Source of the DNA: Malania oleifera
Lineage: Eukaryota; Streptophyta; Magnoliopsida; Santalales; Ximeniaceae
Direction: 5' to 3'
Assembly (NCBI RefSeq): GCF_029873635.1
Contig: NC_080420.1
Span: 123,574,719 to 123,638,718 of the forward strand
Length of the DNA: 64,000 bases
This document shows, piece by piece, positions 37,443 to 49,121 of this stretch (within the stretch, counting starts at the first letter, position 1; the number at the start of each line of letters is the position of its first letter). The position numbers were made by a program, and so were the translations under genes. The notes under the pieces were generated by a model. It did no database searches, was not told where the DNA came from, and saw nothing but the letters and a program-made list of their open reading frames with translations.

Positions 37443-37821
37443 TGATATGACATAAAAATAAGATTGGAAAAACAAACTAATGAAATAGGAAAATTAATGT
37501 TTGGCAATTAACTTTCAATTCTTACCATTTAATTAAAATGAAACCCCCACCATCAAAATAACTAGCAAATAAATATCAAATTTAATAGGGGTATATCATC
37601 CCCCAACTATAAAAGTGACATTTGGAGATAAGGTAATCATCTTGTTCTCATCCACTTTTTTTTACTGTTGCAATTTTATCCTCCCACAATCCCTAACTTA
37701 GGCAATTAGGGTGATCTCCTGGAGTACACTCGAGTCCTCCAAACCTCTATTAATTGATTACTTGTAGGTGGTCATGGTCAAAGATTACTCTACATTAACC
37801 AACCCATTTTTGGAAGCAACA
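37443..37821 (+). repeat. 5' LTR of Gypsy element
   Basis: 379 bp, TGATATGACATAA ... GGAAGCAACA, colinear with 46136-46518 and clearly diverged from it. Followed at once by TTTGGCGTCTTATGTGAG. Confidence 0.88.
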
Positions 37822-37872
37822 TTTGGCGTCTTATGTGAGAAATGAAATGATTTCTATCTTTGACCGTGACCA

Positions 37873-39700
37873 TGTCGCATAATTCCAAGTCAAAACTTGT
37901 TGTTGGGAATCAATCACCCCAATCGATTCATTCCACCCCAACAAACAACTCAACACCAAGTGTGTTCTTAAGTGAATTTTTGGCTTTACAAAAGAGGGTG
38001 GAAGACATGTACAATATAATCCTGCATAAAAAAAATGACTATACAGAACGTGTTCTAGAAGCCACCCAAATAGAGGTAGCACCCAGTGGGACGATGGTGA
38101 TACCACAAGAAGTCATTGTAAAGATATCAGACTTGGCCAAAAAGATAGAAAATAAGATTAGTGTGGATATTTATGACCACTGATCACAGGAGCTTGAGGA
38201 AAAGTTCAAGAAAATTGACCAGCTAGAGAAACTAGCGAAGAGGTGTGCAACCATCCCTCCGTAGAAGAGACGTTGACCAAATCCACAAACCCCCCTTTTA
38301 CAAAGGAGATAATAGAGATTCTTTTGCCAAGTAAGTATAAAATGTCAAGCATTGAAGGACATGATGGGCTATCAAATCCTTTAAACCATCTTAACACTTA
38401 TAATATCGATGCAATTGCAAAGTGCATCTAATGCAATCATATGTCGAGCATTTAAAATAACTCTAAAGGGGAATGCCAGGGCGTGGTACCAAACTTTAAA
38501 TCTCAACTTAATTGGGTCCTTTATTAAGATGGAGTAACAGTTTATAAGGCATTTTGTAAACAGTAAAAGTAATGAAAACTTCAACCCACTTAATGAGTCT
38601 TGTTCAACAGGAGAAAGAAACATCAAAGGAGTTCATGCGCCGCTTTGTCAGTGCAAATTTAGAAATCAGAATATTAGATCATGGGGTAGCGGTAATGACT
38701 TTGATAACAACTCTTCAGCTATAGGATTTCTTAAATTTGTTGGCGAAGAAGCCCCCAGTTAATATAGGTGAGCTGATGACATGAGCCCAAAAGTATATAA
38801 ATTTAAAAGAGGTTATCACCACAAGAAGGAGCATAACTTATCTGAAAAGGAACAACCCGAGAAATATTGATGAAGCAATTAAGGGAGGTAAAATGTAGGA
38901 GATTAATAAATCGTCCAGTAGTTCGAAGGAGAACCTATGCGGACCTCATCATACAAAAGAAACACCTCAAAGTTCTGCAAGTTCCATAGAGACATGGGCA
39001 TGATACAGAGGAATGTGTCTATCTAAAGGAAAAAATTGAAGCTCTGATATTGGGAGGACACTTGTCAAAATTTGTAAAAAGGAACGATCGTCGAGTCAAG
39101 ACACACAATCAGCAAAAGCCAGAAGCCGCTAAAAAAGAAGAACATGTTGTAGGAAAGATTGCTATGATTTTTAAAGAACCAACTAGTGGATGAGCAAGGA
39201 AAATATATGCAAAACAAGTTTTCATAGCTTATAACCAAGTGCAAGGTCCGAACAAATTACAGTAGGATGAGGTTATTACCTTCACAGAAGAAGATATGAA
39301 ATGAATTCAACATCCACATGACGATGCTCTAGTAGTGTCATTGCTCATTGCTAATTATCGAGTAAGAAGGATATTAATAGATAATGAAAGTTTGGCCAAC
39401 ATAATTTTCTAGTCAGTTTTATAAAAAATGAAGTTGGGTTAGAACACTTGAAGCCCATTTCAACAACCTTAGTTGAATTTAGAGGTGATGTAGTTCACCC
39501 CTTAGGTACAACCAAACTCCCACTGACAACGGGGACGCCATTGCAGCAAATCACTTTCAAGACAAACTTCTTGGTGGTGGATCGTCTTTCTATCCACAAT
39601 GTAATATTAGGGTGTCTCGTACTCAATGCAACTTAAGTGATCACTTCCACTTACCACCTGAAGGTTAAATTCCTAACCTCAGACGGAAAAAGGGAGACAA
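37873..39700 (+). pseudogene. Gypsy gag-protease remnant
   Basis: An open stretch at 37860-38183 starts the gag region. Further pieces in changing frames include KEFMRRFVSANLEI near 38620 (retrotransposon gag domain) and, at 39448-39700, a protease-like block with PLTTGT, FLVVD, NVILG and TSTYHLKVKF typical of Tat elements. Many stops and frameshifts. The catalytic Asp motif of the protease is not clear. Confidence 0.7.
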
Positions 39701-39959
39701 AAACGGATTGGACGACAGCTCGTAGTTGTTAAATAATAACCTTAAAGGGTAGAACAGAAGGGTGAGAGGTTTTGACCATAGAAGACAAATACATAAGGAG
39801 CACAAACCCATAAGTCAATACATTAGTTAATAATTTAATCAGCATTCACTTAGAGGAAGACAACCAAAAGAAGTGTGTCTAATTAGGGGTCTAGTTGTCA
39901 TAAGCATTGAAGACAAAACTTTTGAGACTATTGCGAGAGTATGCATACATTTTTGTTTG

Positions 39960-40853
39960 GTCTACTAATGATATGCCTGGGATCGATCCCACAGTTATTG
40001 AACATATGCTTCAAGTGGATCCTTGCCACTATTGAGTGAAGCAAAAGAATAGGAACATTGCTCTTAAGCAAATCAAGGTATTGATGAGGAAGTAATCAAG
40101 CTTTTAAAAGCTAATTTCATTAAGGAGGTTCACTACCCTGAATGGCTTAGCAATGTTACTCTAGTGAAGAAGTCAAATGGGGCGACTCACCAGCGGTTGG
40201 TAAATAAAATTTTCAAATATCTATTGGGAAATACTATGGAGGCTTATATGGATGATATGCTAATAAAGAGTTTAAAATTTGATGATCATGGGAGGGATTT
40301 GAGGAGAATATTAGAATTACTTTGTAAGTATATAATGAGATTAAATCCCACCAAGTGTGCATTTGACATTCAGTAGGAAAGTTCCAAGGTTTCATGGTGA
40401 CCCATAGAGAGATATAGGTAAATCTTGACAAAATTTAGGCCCTAATGGAGACTTATGCCCTACAAACTAAGAAAGAAGTGCAAATCCTAATTAGAAGGAT
40501 GACATCTTTAAGCAGTGAGTTATGTCTTCATTTGAGAAGAAGGTATACAAGACAAACCAGTATACTACACAAGCAAGGTGTTATGGGAAGCAGAGATCAA
40601 TTACTCACTGGCAAATAAAGCTACATTTGTAGTCCTGTGCACGACTAGGAAACTGAGACCCTACTTTCAAGCACACATAGTTGCCATATTGACCAACATG
40701 CCTTTGAGACAAACCCTTCAGCGTCTGGAGTTATTAATCAGGATTATGAAGCTGTTAGTTAAATTGGGGGAATTCAACATCCATTACAAGCTAAGAATTA
40801 AGGCGCAGGTAGCTGACTTCATCACTGAGCAAACTTTCGAAGACATGCCCACT
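39960..40853 (+). pseudogene. Gypsy reverse transcriptase/RNase H remnant
   Basis: 39968-40185 reads DMPGIDP...HYPEWLSNVTLVKKSNG, the start of a Tat RT. It then jumps straight to ATHQRLVNKIF and YMDDMLIKS (40186-40376), so about 100 residues of the RT core between VKK.NG and ATYQRLV are deleted. A second gap joins the RT end to RNase H (40578-40853: SKVLWEAEINYS, TRKLRPYFQAH, LRQTL, LGEFNIHYK, ADFI). Stops are present throughout. The element cannot encode working enzymes. Confidence 0.85.
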
Positions 40854-40856
40854 TGA

Positions 40857-41500
40857 AAAGCACAACTCGCGAGACAACCCAAGAGTAGGGATGACTCACC
40901 AAAAATGACCCATATGATGAACACCACTCATGAGACCCGAATAGATGTCCACTTGATGAGCACAATTCATAACGTAACCTAATAGTGAACACAACTCACC
41001 AAGAATGATCCATCTTATGAGCACCGCTTATGAGGCCCAAAGACATGCCCACTTGAAAAGCAATCCAAAAGTGAGCACAACTCACCAAAAATAACTTATC
41101 TAATGAGCATCGTTCATGAGGCTCAAAGACATGTCCACTTGATGAGCACAACTCAGGAGGTAACCCATAAGAGAGCACAACTCACTAGGAATGGTCCATC
41201 TTATGAGTAACGCTAATAAGGCCTAAAGACATGCCCAATTTATGAGCACAATTCATGAGACAAATCAAGAGTAAGCATAACTCACCAATGATGGCCTATC
41301 TGATGAGTAATGCCCATGAGACTAGAAGACATGCGCACTTGATGAATACAACTCATGAAGCAACCCAGGAGTGAACATGACTCACAATGAATGGCCCATT
41401 CGATGAGCACAGTTCGTGAGGCAACAAAAGAGCATGGCTCACCAAAGCATGGCCCATTTAATGATCACCGCTTATGAGGCCTAAAAATGTATGCTTGATG
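40857..41500 (+). repeat. Minisatellite 1 in Gypsy 3' region
   Basis: Diverged tandem units built from GAGCACAACTCATGAG, CAACCCAAGAGTGAGCAC, AACTCACCAAGAATGGCCCAT, GATGAGCACCGCTCATGAGG and CCCAAAGACATGCCCACTT, with a long period near 130-150 bp and shorter sub-repeats of ACTCATGAG/CTCACCAA. No coding content. Confidence 0.85.
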
Positions 41501-42150
41501 ATAACTACTCAGTATATAGAATTATGTGTTCAGCCAAAAAGTTGTTTAGCAGATAAAAGAATTGCTCAATATATAAAAGAGTTGCTCAACAGATAGAATA
41601 TGCTAAGGAAATAAAAGAGTTGCTCAGCAGATAAAATAACTGCTCAGTACATAAAACAGCTACTTAATAAATAAAAGAGCACTCAGCAGATAAAACTACT
41701 CACAAAATAAAAGAGTTGCTTTATAAATAAAATCTGCTAAAAAAAGTTGTTTAGCAGATAAAAGAGCTACTAAGTAGATAAAAGAGTTGCTTAGCAGATA
41801 GAATCTACTCAGCAAAAGAACTGCTCAGTAGATAAAATAGTCGCTCAACAGATAGAATCTATTCAATATTTTGAATATGCTCAGTAGATAAAATAGCTGC
41901 TTAACAGATAAAAGAACTACTCACTAGATAAAACTACTTAGTAGATAAAAGAGTTGTTCAACAGATAGAATCTACTCGACAAAAAAGATTTTCAGCAGAT
42001 AAAAGCGTTGCTCAACAAATAAAAGAACTACTCAATACATAAAATCTACTTAGAAAAAGAGTTTTTCAATAGATAAAATAGTTGCTTAGCAGATAAAAGA
42101 ACTACTGAATAGATAGAATTACTCAATAGATAAAATATGTTTAACAAAAA
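41500..42150 (+). repeat. Minisatellite 2 in Gypsy 3' region
   Basis: More than 25 diverged units of about 20-22 bp built on CAGATAAAAGAGTTGCTCAG and variants (TAGATAAAATAGCTGCTTAA). It follows directly on minisatellite 1. Such tandem arrays between pol and the 3' LTR are known for Tat/Ogre-type Gypsy elements. Confidence 0.9.
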
Positions 42151-42164
42151 AGTTGATTGGTAAA

Positions 42165-44036
42165 TGACCCTATGACACTCACCTTTGCACTCATAAATGT
42201 TAAGCACTTGAATAGGGTAAAAGTGTATTGAAAAATGACCTAAATGCACACTTTGTGCACTTTCGATCGACTGACTTTGACAGTTCACTCTGTCCCGGTC
42301 AACTGAATCCGCCCTGAATCAACAATTTGACCTAAGCCCGGTCGACCGAACCATATAGTTCATTTGTACCCCAGTCGATCAAAACCAGGTCCAGGTCAAA
42401 GGTTGACCATGTCCCGGTCGACCGAACCATTGTAGTTCAAATCCCCCGGTCGACTAAAACCTCCTGAGGTCAACAATTTGACCACTTGGTCGACTGAGCT
42501 CAAAATGCATTGCAACTGTCTAGTCGACTGAGGGTCCTCGGGAGAAATCCCAACTGTCTGGTCGACCTAATCGCCCAGTTCAAAATAGCTTGTTCGACCG
42601 AACCTCGGAAAAATGGAAAAATTGCCTTGGACATACTCGTTCAGTCGACCGAGTCCCCAGTTCAAAAATGTCATAGTCGACTGAGCCATATGAACTTCAG
42701 TTGACCAAAAGTGTTCTGGTCGATCGGGCCTCTTGGGTTGCCTTGATTTTTTACCGTGGTTAAAATATTTTAAATAGGGTTCAATTAATTAAAATGCCAT
42801 TAATCTTTTCAAATAATACCGGCTATGTTCCCAACGGTCATAATTCATGGGGTGTCTATAAATACCCCTTCATTTGGAAAAATTAGCAACTTAATTAGCA
42901 AACAAACTCCAAAATTTTCTCTTAAGAAAAATACTTTCTACTACTCATACTCTTTCTCAAAATCACTCAAACTTACCTTCTCTAGTTCCTAAATCCTCTA
43001 TACGTGTCTTGAGTGTTTTTGTAATTAGGTTTGCTCTTTCATTGCTTGTGATTGAATTGATTTTTCATTGAGAGCTAAACCTAAGTGTTCTTAGGGGACT
43101 TTGCTCACAAGCCTATCCTAAGAAGACTTGTCTAAGCTTCTGAGTGTTGCATTCATATTGTAATATCTTTGGAAGCTTGTATTTGTTTTCGAATTGCAAA
43201 ATTATTTTAAAACTTACTCAAATATCTTGTGGAATCTATATTGATATATATGTGAAAAGATATTTGTATTTGTGATATTAATCTTTGTGGCAATATTTAT
43301 TCAAGTATATATCATTTGCTTAATACAAAAATTGTATAACCTTTGCAAACCAAGCATATACACTATATTCGTGATTGAGACATCCTACTGATTGACATAC
43401 TTGAAACTCACTTGATATTTTGTGTGAACACATTTGATTGAACATTTTGAGATACATAGATTGTTGTTGATACTCTCACGTACTCACTACATTGATAGAA
43501 AATACATTTGAGAGTTGAACTATTGGACCACACTGAGCTTACATATTAAATCATTTGTGGTGTATGTGATTGAACGCATTTGGGTACATATCTGCTTTAC
43601 TTGAAAGCACTTTTATCTGTACCATTTGATTGTAAATATGAGTGATTCCAGGCGTGGCTTGAGGGGGCGGTAATCCAGTCCGGTAAGGATTGTTGTAAAG
43701 GTTGAGGTCAACCTTGTGCTAATTAACATGGTTTGTATCGGTGCCGCTCTACCCGTTTAAGTAAGCAAGTTATAGTGGTAATCCTTGTGCTTGTTAGCCA
43801 AGGCAGGGATATAGGCAATTGGCTGAACCTCGATAACATATCTACGTGTCACCTTCTCTTTACTACTTTCTAGTGCTTGTGTGATTGATTAAATTGCACT
43901 ATTTACTTTCTGGTATACATTTACTTTACTTACACTAGATTGACCATAGGGTTGCAAATATACTAGTGTTAGGAGATTGACCTAGGGATTAAATTTTAAA
44001 AATACCAATTCACCCCCTCCCCCTCTTGGGATCACG
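42165..44036 (+). mobile_element. Solo Copia-type LTR with GGTCGACC array
   Basis: It starts TGACCCTATGACAC and ends AATTCACCCCCTCCCCCTCTTGGGATCACG (final CA decayed to CG), with GTAAA on both sides (42160-42164, 44037-44041) as a 5-bp target duplication. TATA box CTATAAATA at 42856-42864. U3 at 42270-42725 contains the CGGTCGACCGA array. The end sequence matches the SIRE-like style of the LTRs at 6647-8921 and 9279-10791 but is a different family. No internal region. Confidence 0.7.
42270..42725. promoter_or_regulatory. GGTCGACC palindrome array in U3
   Basis: Around 15 copies of CGGTCGACCGAAC or variants (AGTCGACTGAG, GGTCGACTAAAA, TGTTCGACCGAAC, AGTTGACC) in 450 bp, interspersed with GGTCAACAATTTGACC, itself palindromic. 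They end 130 bp before the TATA at 42856. The array does not explain any coding or LTR-end feature. Confidence 0.6.
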
Positions 44037-44046
44037 GTAAAGCTAA

Positions 44047-44957
44047 CATCACCCGCCCATACAAGTGGCTTCCCTCTACTCTGGTCCCACAATTAATTAC
44101 CAGAGTACTCGCCTTTCTCAGCAAGCCCCCCAGTGGAGTAATCTACTTTACCCAAACTACTTAATTAATTAAAGTCACATTTATACCCTTATCACAATCA
44201 TTCCACATAGAATGTTCATACAATTTCCAATTTTACCCACACACGATTTACATTCACATGTCATGTAATCATCCACAAAGGACTCTAACAAATCCCAACA
44301 TAAATTTCCACATAGGATTGGTCCACACAAGACTACTCAAATCATAGCATAAATGTCCACACAGAATTGGTCCACACAGGACTAATCAAACCACAGCAAA
44401 AATGTCCACACAGGACTGGTCCACATAGGACTAAACAAATCACAGCATAAATGTTCACACAGGACTAACCATAACATAGCATAAATGTCCATGCAGGACA
44501 CATAATAACACTCTGTTCATAGTAAATAGGTAAACAACCTCCTCATACCACTGTCAATGTTTACGTCCCAATATAAACGTCCATATAACGACCTCCTCAT
44601 ACCACTGCCAACGTTATATGACGGTTATACCAGGTACGATATAACGACTTCCTTATACCACTGCCAACGCTATATCATAATTTACATGAACCACAACCCA
44701 AACCAACAACAACCAATCAATCAACATATCCATAATTCTACCACAATAAACACCACATCAGCATATTCCACTAGCCAGAATTCACAATCAAACAATATTT
44801 GCATTCTCAATAATTCTTCATTCCACAATGTCCACAATCATTTAATTATAAAAAAAAAAAAAAGGTTTCAACCACACGATTTTTCCCAATATAATTTATT
44901 TATCTAAAAACAACATTTCAATACCATCAAGGTTTAGAAAATTATACATGTATATAA

Positions 44958-44991
<34 letters not shown>

Positions 44992-45793
44992 TTATACTTG
45001 AAACTAGTCGTTTAAAATTATTAAAAAGCCATTATAAAATATTTCCCCTTACCTACTCCTCGAAATTCGACCAAAAATCAACAAAACAAGACCCTATAAT
45101 TCAGAAATTCCAAATTCCTCAAATCTTAGCAAAACGCCCTTATAACACTATCTAGACTCCAAATGACAATATTTGCTAAGGAAATTCCAAAATAATTCAC
45201 TTACCTTGATTTTGAGATGTTTCCCAAACTACTCAAATCAAAGATCCACTCTGTCTATATTGCAGAGAATCTTCACAGGAGTCTCGTGGTAGCTTCTGAT
45301 CGTCGAACCGAGCTAAATCTGGTCCGGAATCGAAGAGAGAAGGTGGTATGGCCGAAGGCTTTAGAGAGAGAAGGGAAACATGCAGAAATTTCGTGCTGGA
45401 ATGAAAGAAATCCTTATTTATACTCAAGGATTTGTCGATAAGACACGTCAATTCGTCGACGAGACACGTCAATTCGTCGACGAGACACGTCAATTCGTCG
45501 ACGAGACACATCAATTCATCGACGAGACATGTCGATTCGTCGACGAGTCCTAGTACACAGTTTGCCGACGAGACAACCAACTCGTCGATGAATTTCAGTC
45601 ATGCAAAGAATCCCTCTCGGTAATTCCTCGTCGACGAGACACATACCCTTGTCGACGAGCTAAGAAGAACATTCGTCGACAAGACTAGTCTATTCATCAA
45701 CGAATGTTTGCTGCCACCTTTTCGATTTCATTCTTCCTTCCCTTCTATGTTCCTTATTATTTCAAATTATTTAAAAATTTTTGGGTTGTTATA
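44047..45793 (-). mobile_element. Solo LTR, TCGTCGACGA family, copy 4 (left end uncertain)
   Basis: The right end GGGTTGTTATA (decayed TTACA) at 45793 and the minus-strand order palindromes (45425-45710), TATA (GTATAAATAAGG, 45415-45424) and CT-rich leader identify the family. The left end is placed only roughly: CATCACCCGCCC at 44047 could be a decayed TGTCACGCCCC. The flanking GCTAA/GCTTT are weak as a target duplication. Also inside: TCCACACAGGACT-type tandem repeats (44325-44480). It lies next to the previous solo LTR inside the Gypsy element. Confidence 0.6.
45425..45710. repeat. Palindrome array, locally a perfect 21-bp tandem repeat
   Basis: Consecutive 21-bp units GACACGTCAATTCGTCGACGA (45440-45530), then looser TCGTCGACGA words to 45710. 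At least five perfect TCGTCGACGA are present. It produces repetitive frames on both strands (SSTRHVN and VDELTCL) that are not genes. It lies directly upstream of the TATA at 45415-45424. Confidence 0.8.
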
Positions 45794-46135
45794 GCTTTGA
45801 TTGAGCGAGAACCTCATTAAGCGGGTTGGAGATTCCTCAATTCGGCTTGGATTGAGCCGAATCCCTTTTAATCGGCTCGGTTTGAGCCACAAACCCTTCG
45901 AATCAACATAATTTGGGCCAAACTTAGTAGCTCAAAATGAGTTGGGGCTCTCGAGGTTGGCCCAAAAAAAGTCGATCGTATGGTTTAGGTGAAAATTTAT
46001 AAAAATGATTGTGCCTTGATTTTTCTTAAATAATGCACAAAACCACTTAGATTGATCCAAAGCCACTAACACAAAGTAGACTCTTGAGTTTACAAACTAA
46101 ATTTCCTTAACTAAAGAGTAAAGGTGGGGGACAAC
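45794..46135 (+). other. 3' untranslated tail and PPT of Gypsy element
   Basis: GATTGAGCCGAATCCCTTTTAATCGG-type short repeats at 45796-45900. The polypurine tract AAAGGTGGGGGAC lies at 46119-46131 just before the 3' LTR. No ORF. Confidence 0.7.
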
Positions 46136-46518
46136 TGATATAACATAAGAATAAGATTGGAAAACAAATTAATGAAAGACGCAAGTCAAGGTTTTGCAAT
46201 TAACCTCCAATTCTTACCATTGAACCATGATGAAACCCCCAACATCAAAATAGTTAGAAAATAAATGTCAAATTTAGTAGGGGCATGTCATCCCCAACCA
46301 TAAAAAGGGATTGACATATGAAGAAAAGACAAGCATCTTATTCTCATCCACTATTTCTAACTGTTGCAATCTTATCCTCCCACAGTCCTTAACTTAGGCA
46401 TCAGAGTGATCTCCTAGAGTACATGCTGGGTTTCCCAAGCCTTTTTTGTTCGATTCCTTGCAAGTGGTCACAGTCAAAGATTAGGTCTACATCAACCAGC
46501 CAATTTTTAGTAGCAACA
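46136..46518 (+). repeat. 3' LTR of Gypsy element
   Basis: 383 bp, TGATATAACATAAG ... TTAGTAGCAACA, followed by the target duplication ATTAT. Colinear with 37443-37821. Confidence 0.88.
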
Positions 46519-46951
46519 ATTATCAACCGTATTAATGTTTAAAATTGGAACGATGTTTTTAGTTTATTTATTTATTATACATATTAAGAATATAATTCTT
46601 TACGGTCTTTATTGTATAGGTTAAATTTTTCATGGTCTAAAATTCAATGAACTAGCGTGTTTGATAGGCCATTTAATGGATGCTTAATTACAACCTAAAA
46701 ATCTTACGATTGCTAATTCATTAAACATTTTTGTTTAAATATGTTTAAATCTTACGCTCAAAGGATGTTTTTAGTTTATTTACGGGTCTATTTAGAATTC
46801 CATTGAACATTTTTGTTGTTGAAAATACAAATCTACAATGATTCATATTTTATGCAAATGCCTATTCTCGTATCTTAAATCACACTTTATACATATTTAT
46901 CAAAGATTAGTTATCAAATAATTAAAATAATTCATCATCATATGATGAGAC
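46519..46951. other. AT-rich DNA between Gypsy element and solo LTR
   Basis: 430 bp, AT-rich, no gene or known repeat recognised. Confidence 0.5.
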
Positions 46952-49121
46952 TGTAATGCCCCGACCCGTTATATGGCCTTAGAGTGCTACTACACTTGTA
47001 CAATATACCTGTATCTGGTAAACATACCTATACAACCCGCCCTGAATAGGGACATACGTGTTGTTCACACTAATCTGAAATCTCATGCATAGCGGAAAAC
47101 ATAAACATCCATATGGGAAATCTAAAAGACATGCTAGAGCTTCTAACTGTATCCTCAAATACATAAGATCGTACTTAAAACATAACATGTTCTCAAAATC
47201 TCCAAAATATATTCTAGACTAAGTCTATTACATATACAGAATGCTTACATGAGCCAAAAATCAAAACGACCCTCCAAGTCCCTCTAGCAACTAGGACCGA
47301 CGTCCTGTAGGACCTAAAACAAAGGTTGTATATTGGGGTGAGACACTTCTCAGTAAGGTGAAAGATATTACATCAGTGTGTGACCATATATATTCAAGCC
47401 AATAGAAAATAGTTGCACATATATATAGCATATTCTCAATACTGTAATATAGGATATATATATATATATATACACAATTCCCATGATAGATGGTTTAGCA
47501 TCATAACAAGCAAGAGTTCCCGATATTAGAGTAGGGTACATGCCTATACCCTGTACGATCTCTCTACCCAGTATTCAAACCTATGACTTTACCCATTTTA
47601 GTTTTCAAATCATAAATATGCATATTTAAAACACTGTCCAGCTTAGATACAATAATAACAACTACCAACACATTACCCCTTCGCCTATGGGTTGTGCAAT
47701 TTACTATAGTCTGACTGGTACCACCTGGTCCATTAATCCATCAGTGGCCGCTCCAATATCTAGCAACTATCTCGATACCCACGCTGAAAATCATATGTGT
47801 GGTTGCACTGTATCCAATATATATATAGCAACGGAACCGCGCTTAACGTTGAGCTTTTTAAGGCTCTCTTATAAAGGTGAGCTTTTTAGGGCTCTAATAG
47901 TAACAAGTTGGGGTTTCTAAATATCATATATACAATTTACGGTAAAACGAATTAACTTGTTTCACATTCACAAATCACTTGTACAGTTATAGTATTTTCA
48001 CAAACTCATACAATCATATTGTGGCATAAACCGGCACACAACTTCTCAGTTTAACCCTTTTTACGTATATAGTTCGATATATAACTGACATCTATTTTTC
48101 ATATTTTTCACATAGCAAAAATGGAACTCCAGTTCCCATAGTTCATATACGTATTTAAACAGATTTATGTATTCAATTTCATATCATATGTCACACCCAT
48201 TTGATAAAAAAATCAGGTATATAGTATATAACTCGATAAATAGCATTTAAATGAAAAACAAGGGATTTAAGCATCTCTTACATTAAGATTAATACAAATA
48301 AAGAAGTTTTAAAAGTTTGAAGATCATACGCCAAAACCCTTATTTCTACCAAAATCGTAAAATCGCAAAACTAGCATTTTAACCAGGTGAAACTTCACAA
48401 ATAAGCAGTCATATCATACGCATAAACATAAGCTAACTTTTTAGCGGTTTAATTTTATAAAAAGACTGATGTAAATAAATCTCCTTATCTATTTTTGAAT
48501 TTCTAAACATGAACAGATCGATCCAAAACAACGACCCGGAATCCCCGAAACCTAAAAACCAAAGAACAATACTTTATTATAATCTCAACTACTACATAAC
48601 TACTGAATAAAAAACGAAATCAAATCCTTACCTCGATTTTAGGGACAATCCCAAAAATCTTCAAAACGACGATCTAATCCGCTATAACTGTAGAGTTTCC
48701 TCCCCTGATCCACATAGAAACTTCTGATCATAGAAACAGACAACGAACGACGAAGGATCATAGAGAGAGAGAGAGAGAGAACTCGCTGGTTCTAGAGAGA
48801 GAGAGAGAGAGAGGGCTTTTAGGTTTTCTTCACCCTTAAGCAACAAAAAATGACATTTATAGAGCCTTTGACCAAGTCAAATTCGTCGATGAGGCGGTGC
48901 CTTTGTCAATGAACCAGCCATTTAGTTCGTAGACAAAGCTCTACCTTCGTCAACGAACCCTATCCGGATATTTTCTTTGGTTCGTTTGGTATTTCTTCGT
49001 CAACGACGTTCATAATTTCGGCGACGAAGAACTGAAGGGACCTACTGCCTTCGTCGACGAACCCTGCTGTAATTCTCTTTTTACCCTTTTCTTAATTATT
49101 TTACAGGTTCGGGTCTCTACA
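46952..49121 (-). mobile_element. Solo LTR, TCGTCGACGA family, copy 5
   Basis: 2,170 bp with ends TGTAATGCCCCGACCCG ... CGGGTCTCTACA, flanked by GAGAC and TAGAC (one mismatch). On the minus strand: palindrome array (48880-49070), TATA CTCTATAAATG (~48853-48863), GA/CT leader tracts (48760-48815) and R-U5. No internal coding region. The frames at 46979-47188 and 47687-47920 are chance ORFs. Confidence 0.8.
48880..49070. promoter_or_regulatory. Palindrome array in U3 of solo LTR copy 5
   Basis: Words ATTCGTCGATGAG, TTGTCAATGAA, CTTCGTCAACGAA, TTCTTCGTCAACGACG, TTCGGCGACGAAG and CTTCGTCGACGAACC, all variants of TCGTCGACGA, directly upstream of the minus-strand TATA near 48855. Confidence 0.5.

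Larger units (their letters stand above)
37443..46518 (+). mobile_element. Tat-lineage Ty3-gypsy element, decayed, with nested solo LTRs
   Basis: LTRs 37443-37821 and 46136-46518 are colinear, and a perfect 5-bp target duplication ATTAT (37438-37442, 46519-46523) defines the element. After the 5' LTR comes TTTGGCGTCTTATGTGAG, the usual position of the PBS in Tat elements. A gag/protease/RT/RNase H remnant follows (37873-40853), then tandem repeats (40857-42150), nested solo LTRs (42165-44036 and ~44047-45793), a tail and a GGTGGGGG polypurine tract before the 3' LTR. The LTRs differ at many sites, so it is old. The lineage rests on the protease, RT and RNase H remnants. Confidence 0.88.

Noticed and set aside
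41000-42150. CRISPR-like array from regular short repeats
   Set aside because: The units are directly adjacent without unique spacers, and the context is a plant Gypsy element; it is a minisatellite.
44325-44480. TCCACACAGGACT tandem words as a separate satellite
   Set aside because: Few, irregular copies confined to one solo LTR; treated as part of that LTR.
45233-45623. Repetitive ORFs on both strands (SSTRHVN and VDELTCL repeats)
   Set aside because: They are translations of the 21-bp DNA tandem repeat in an LTR U3 and not a repeat protein.
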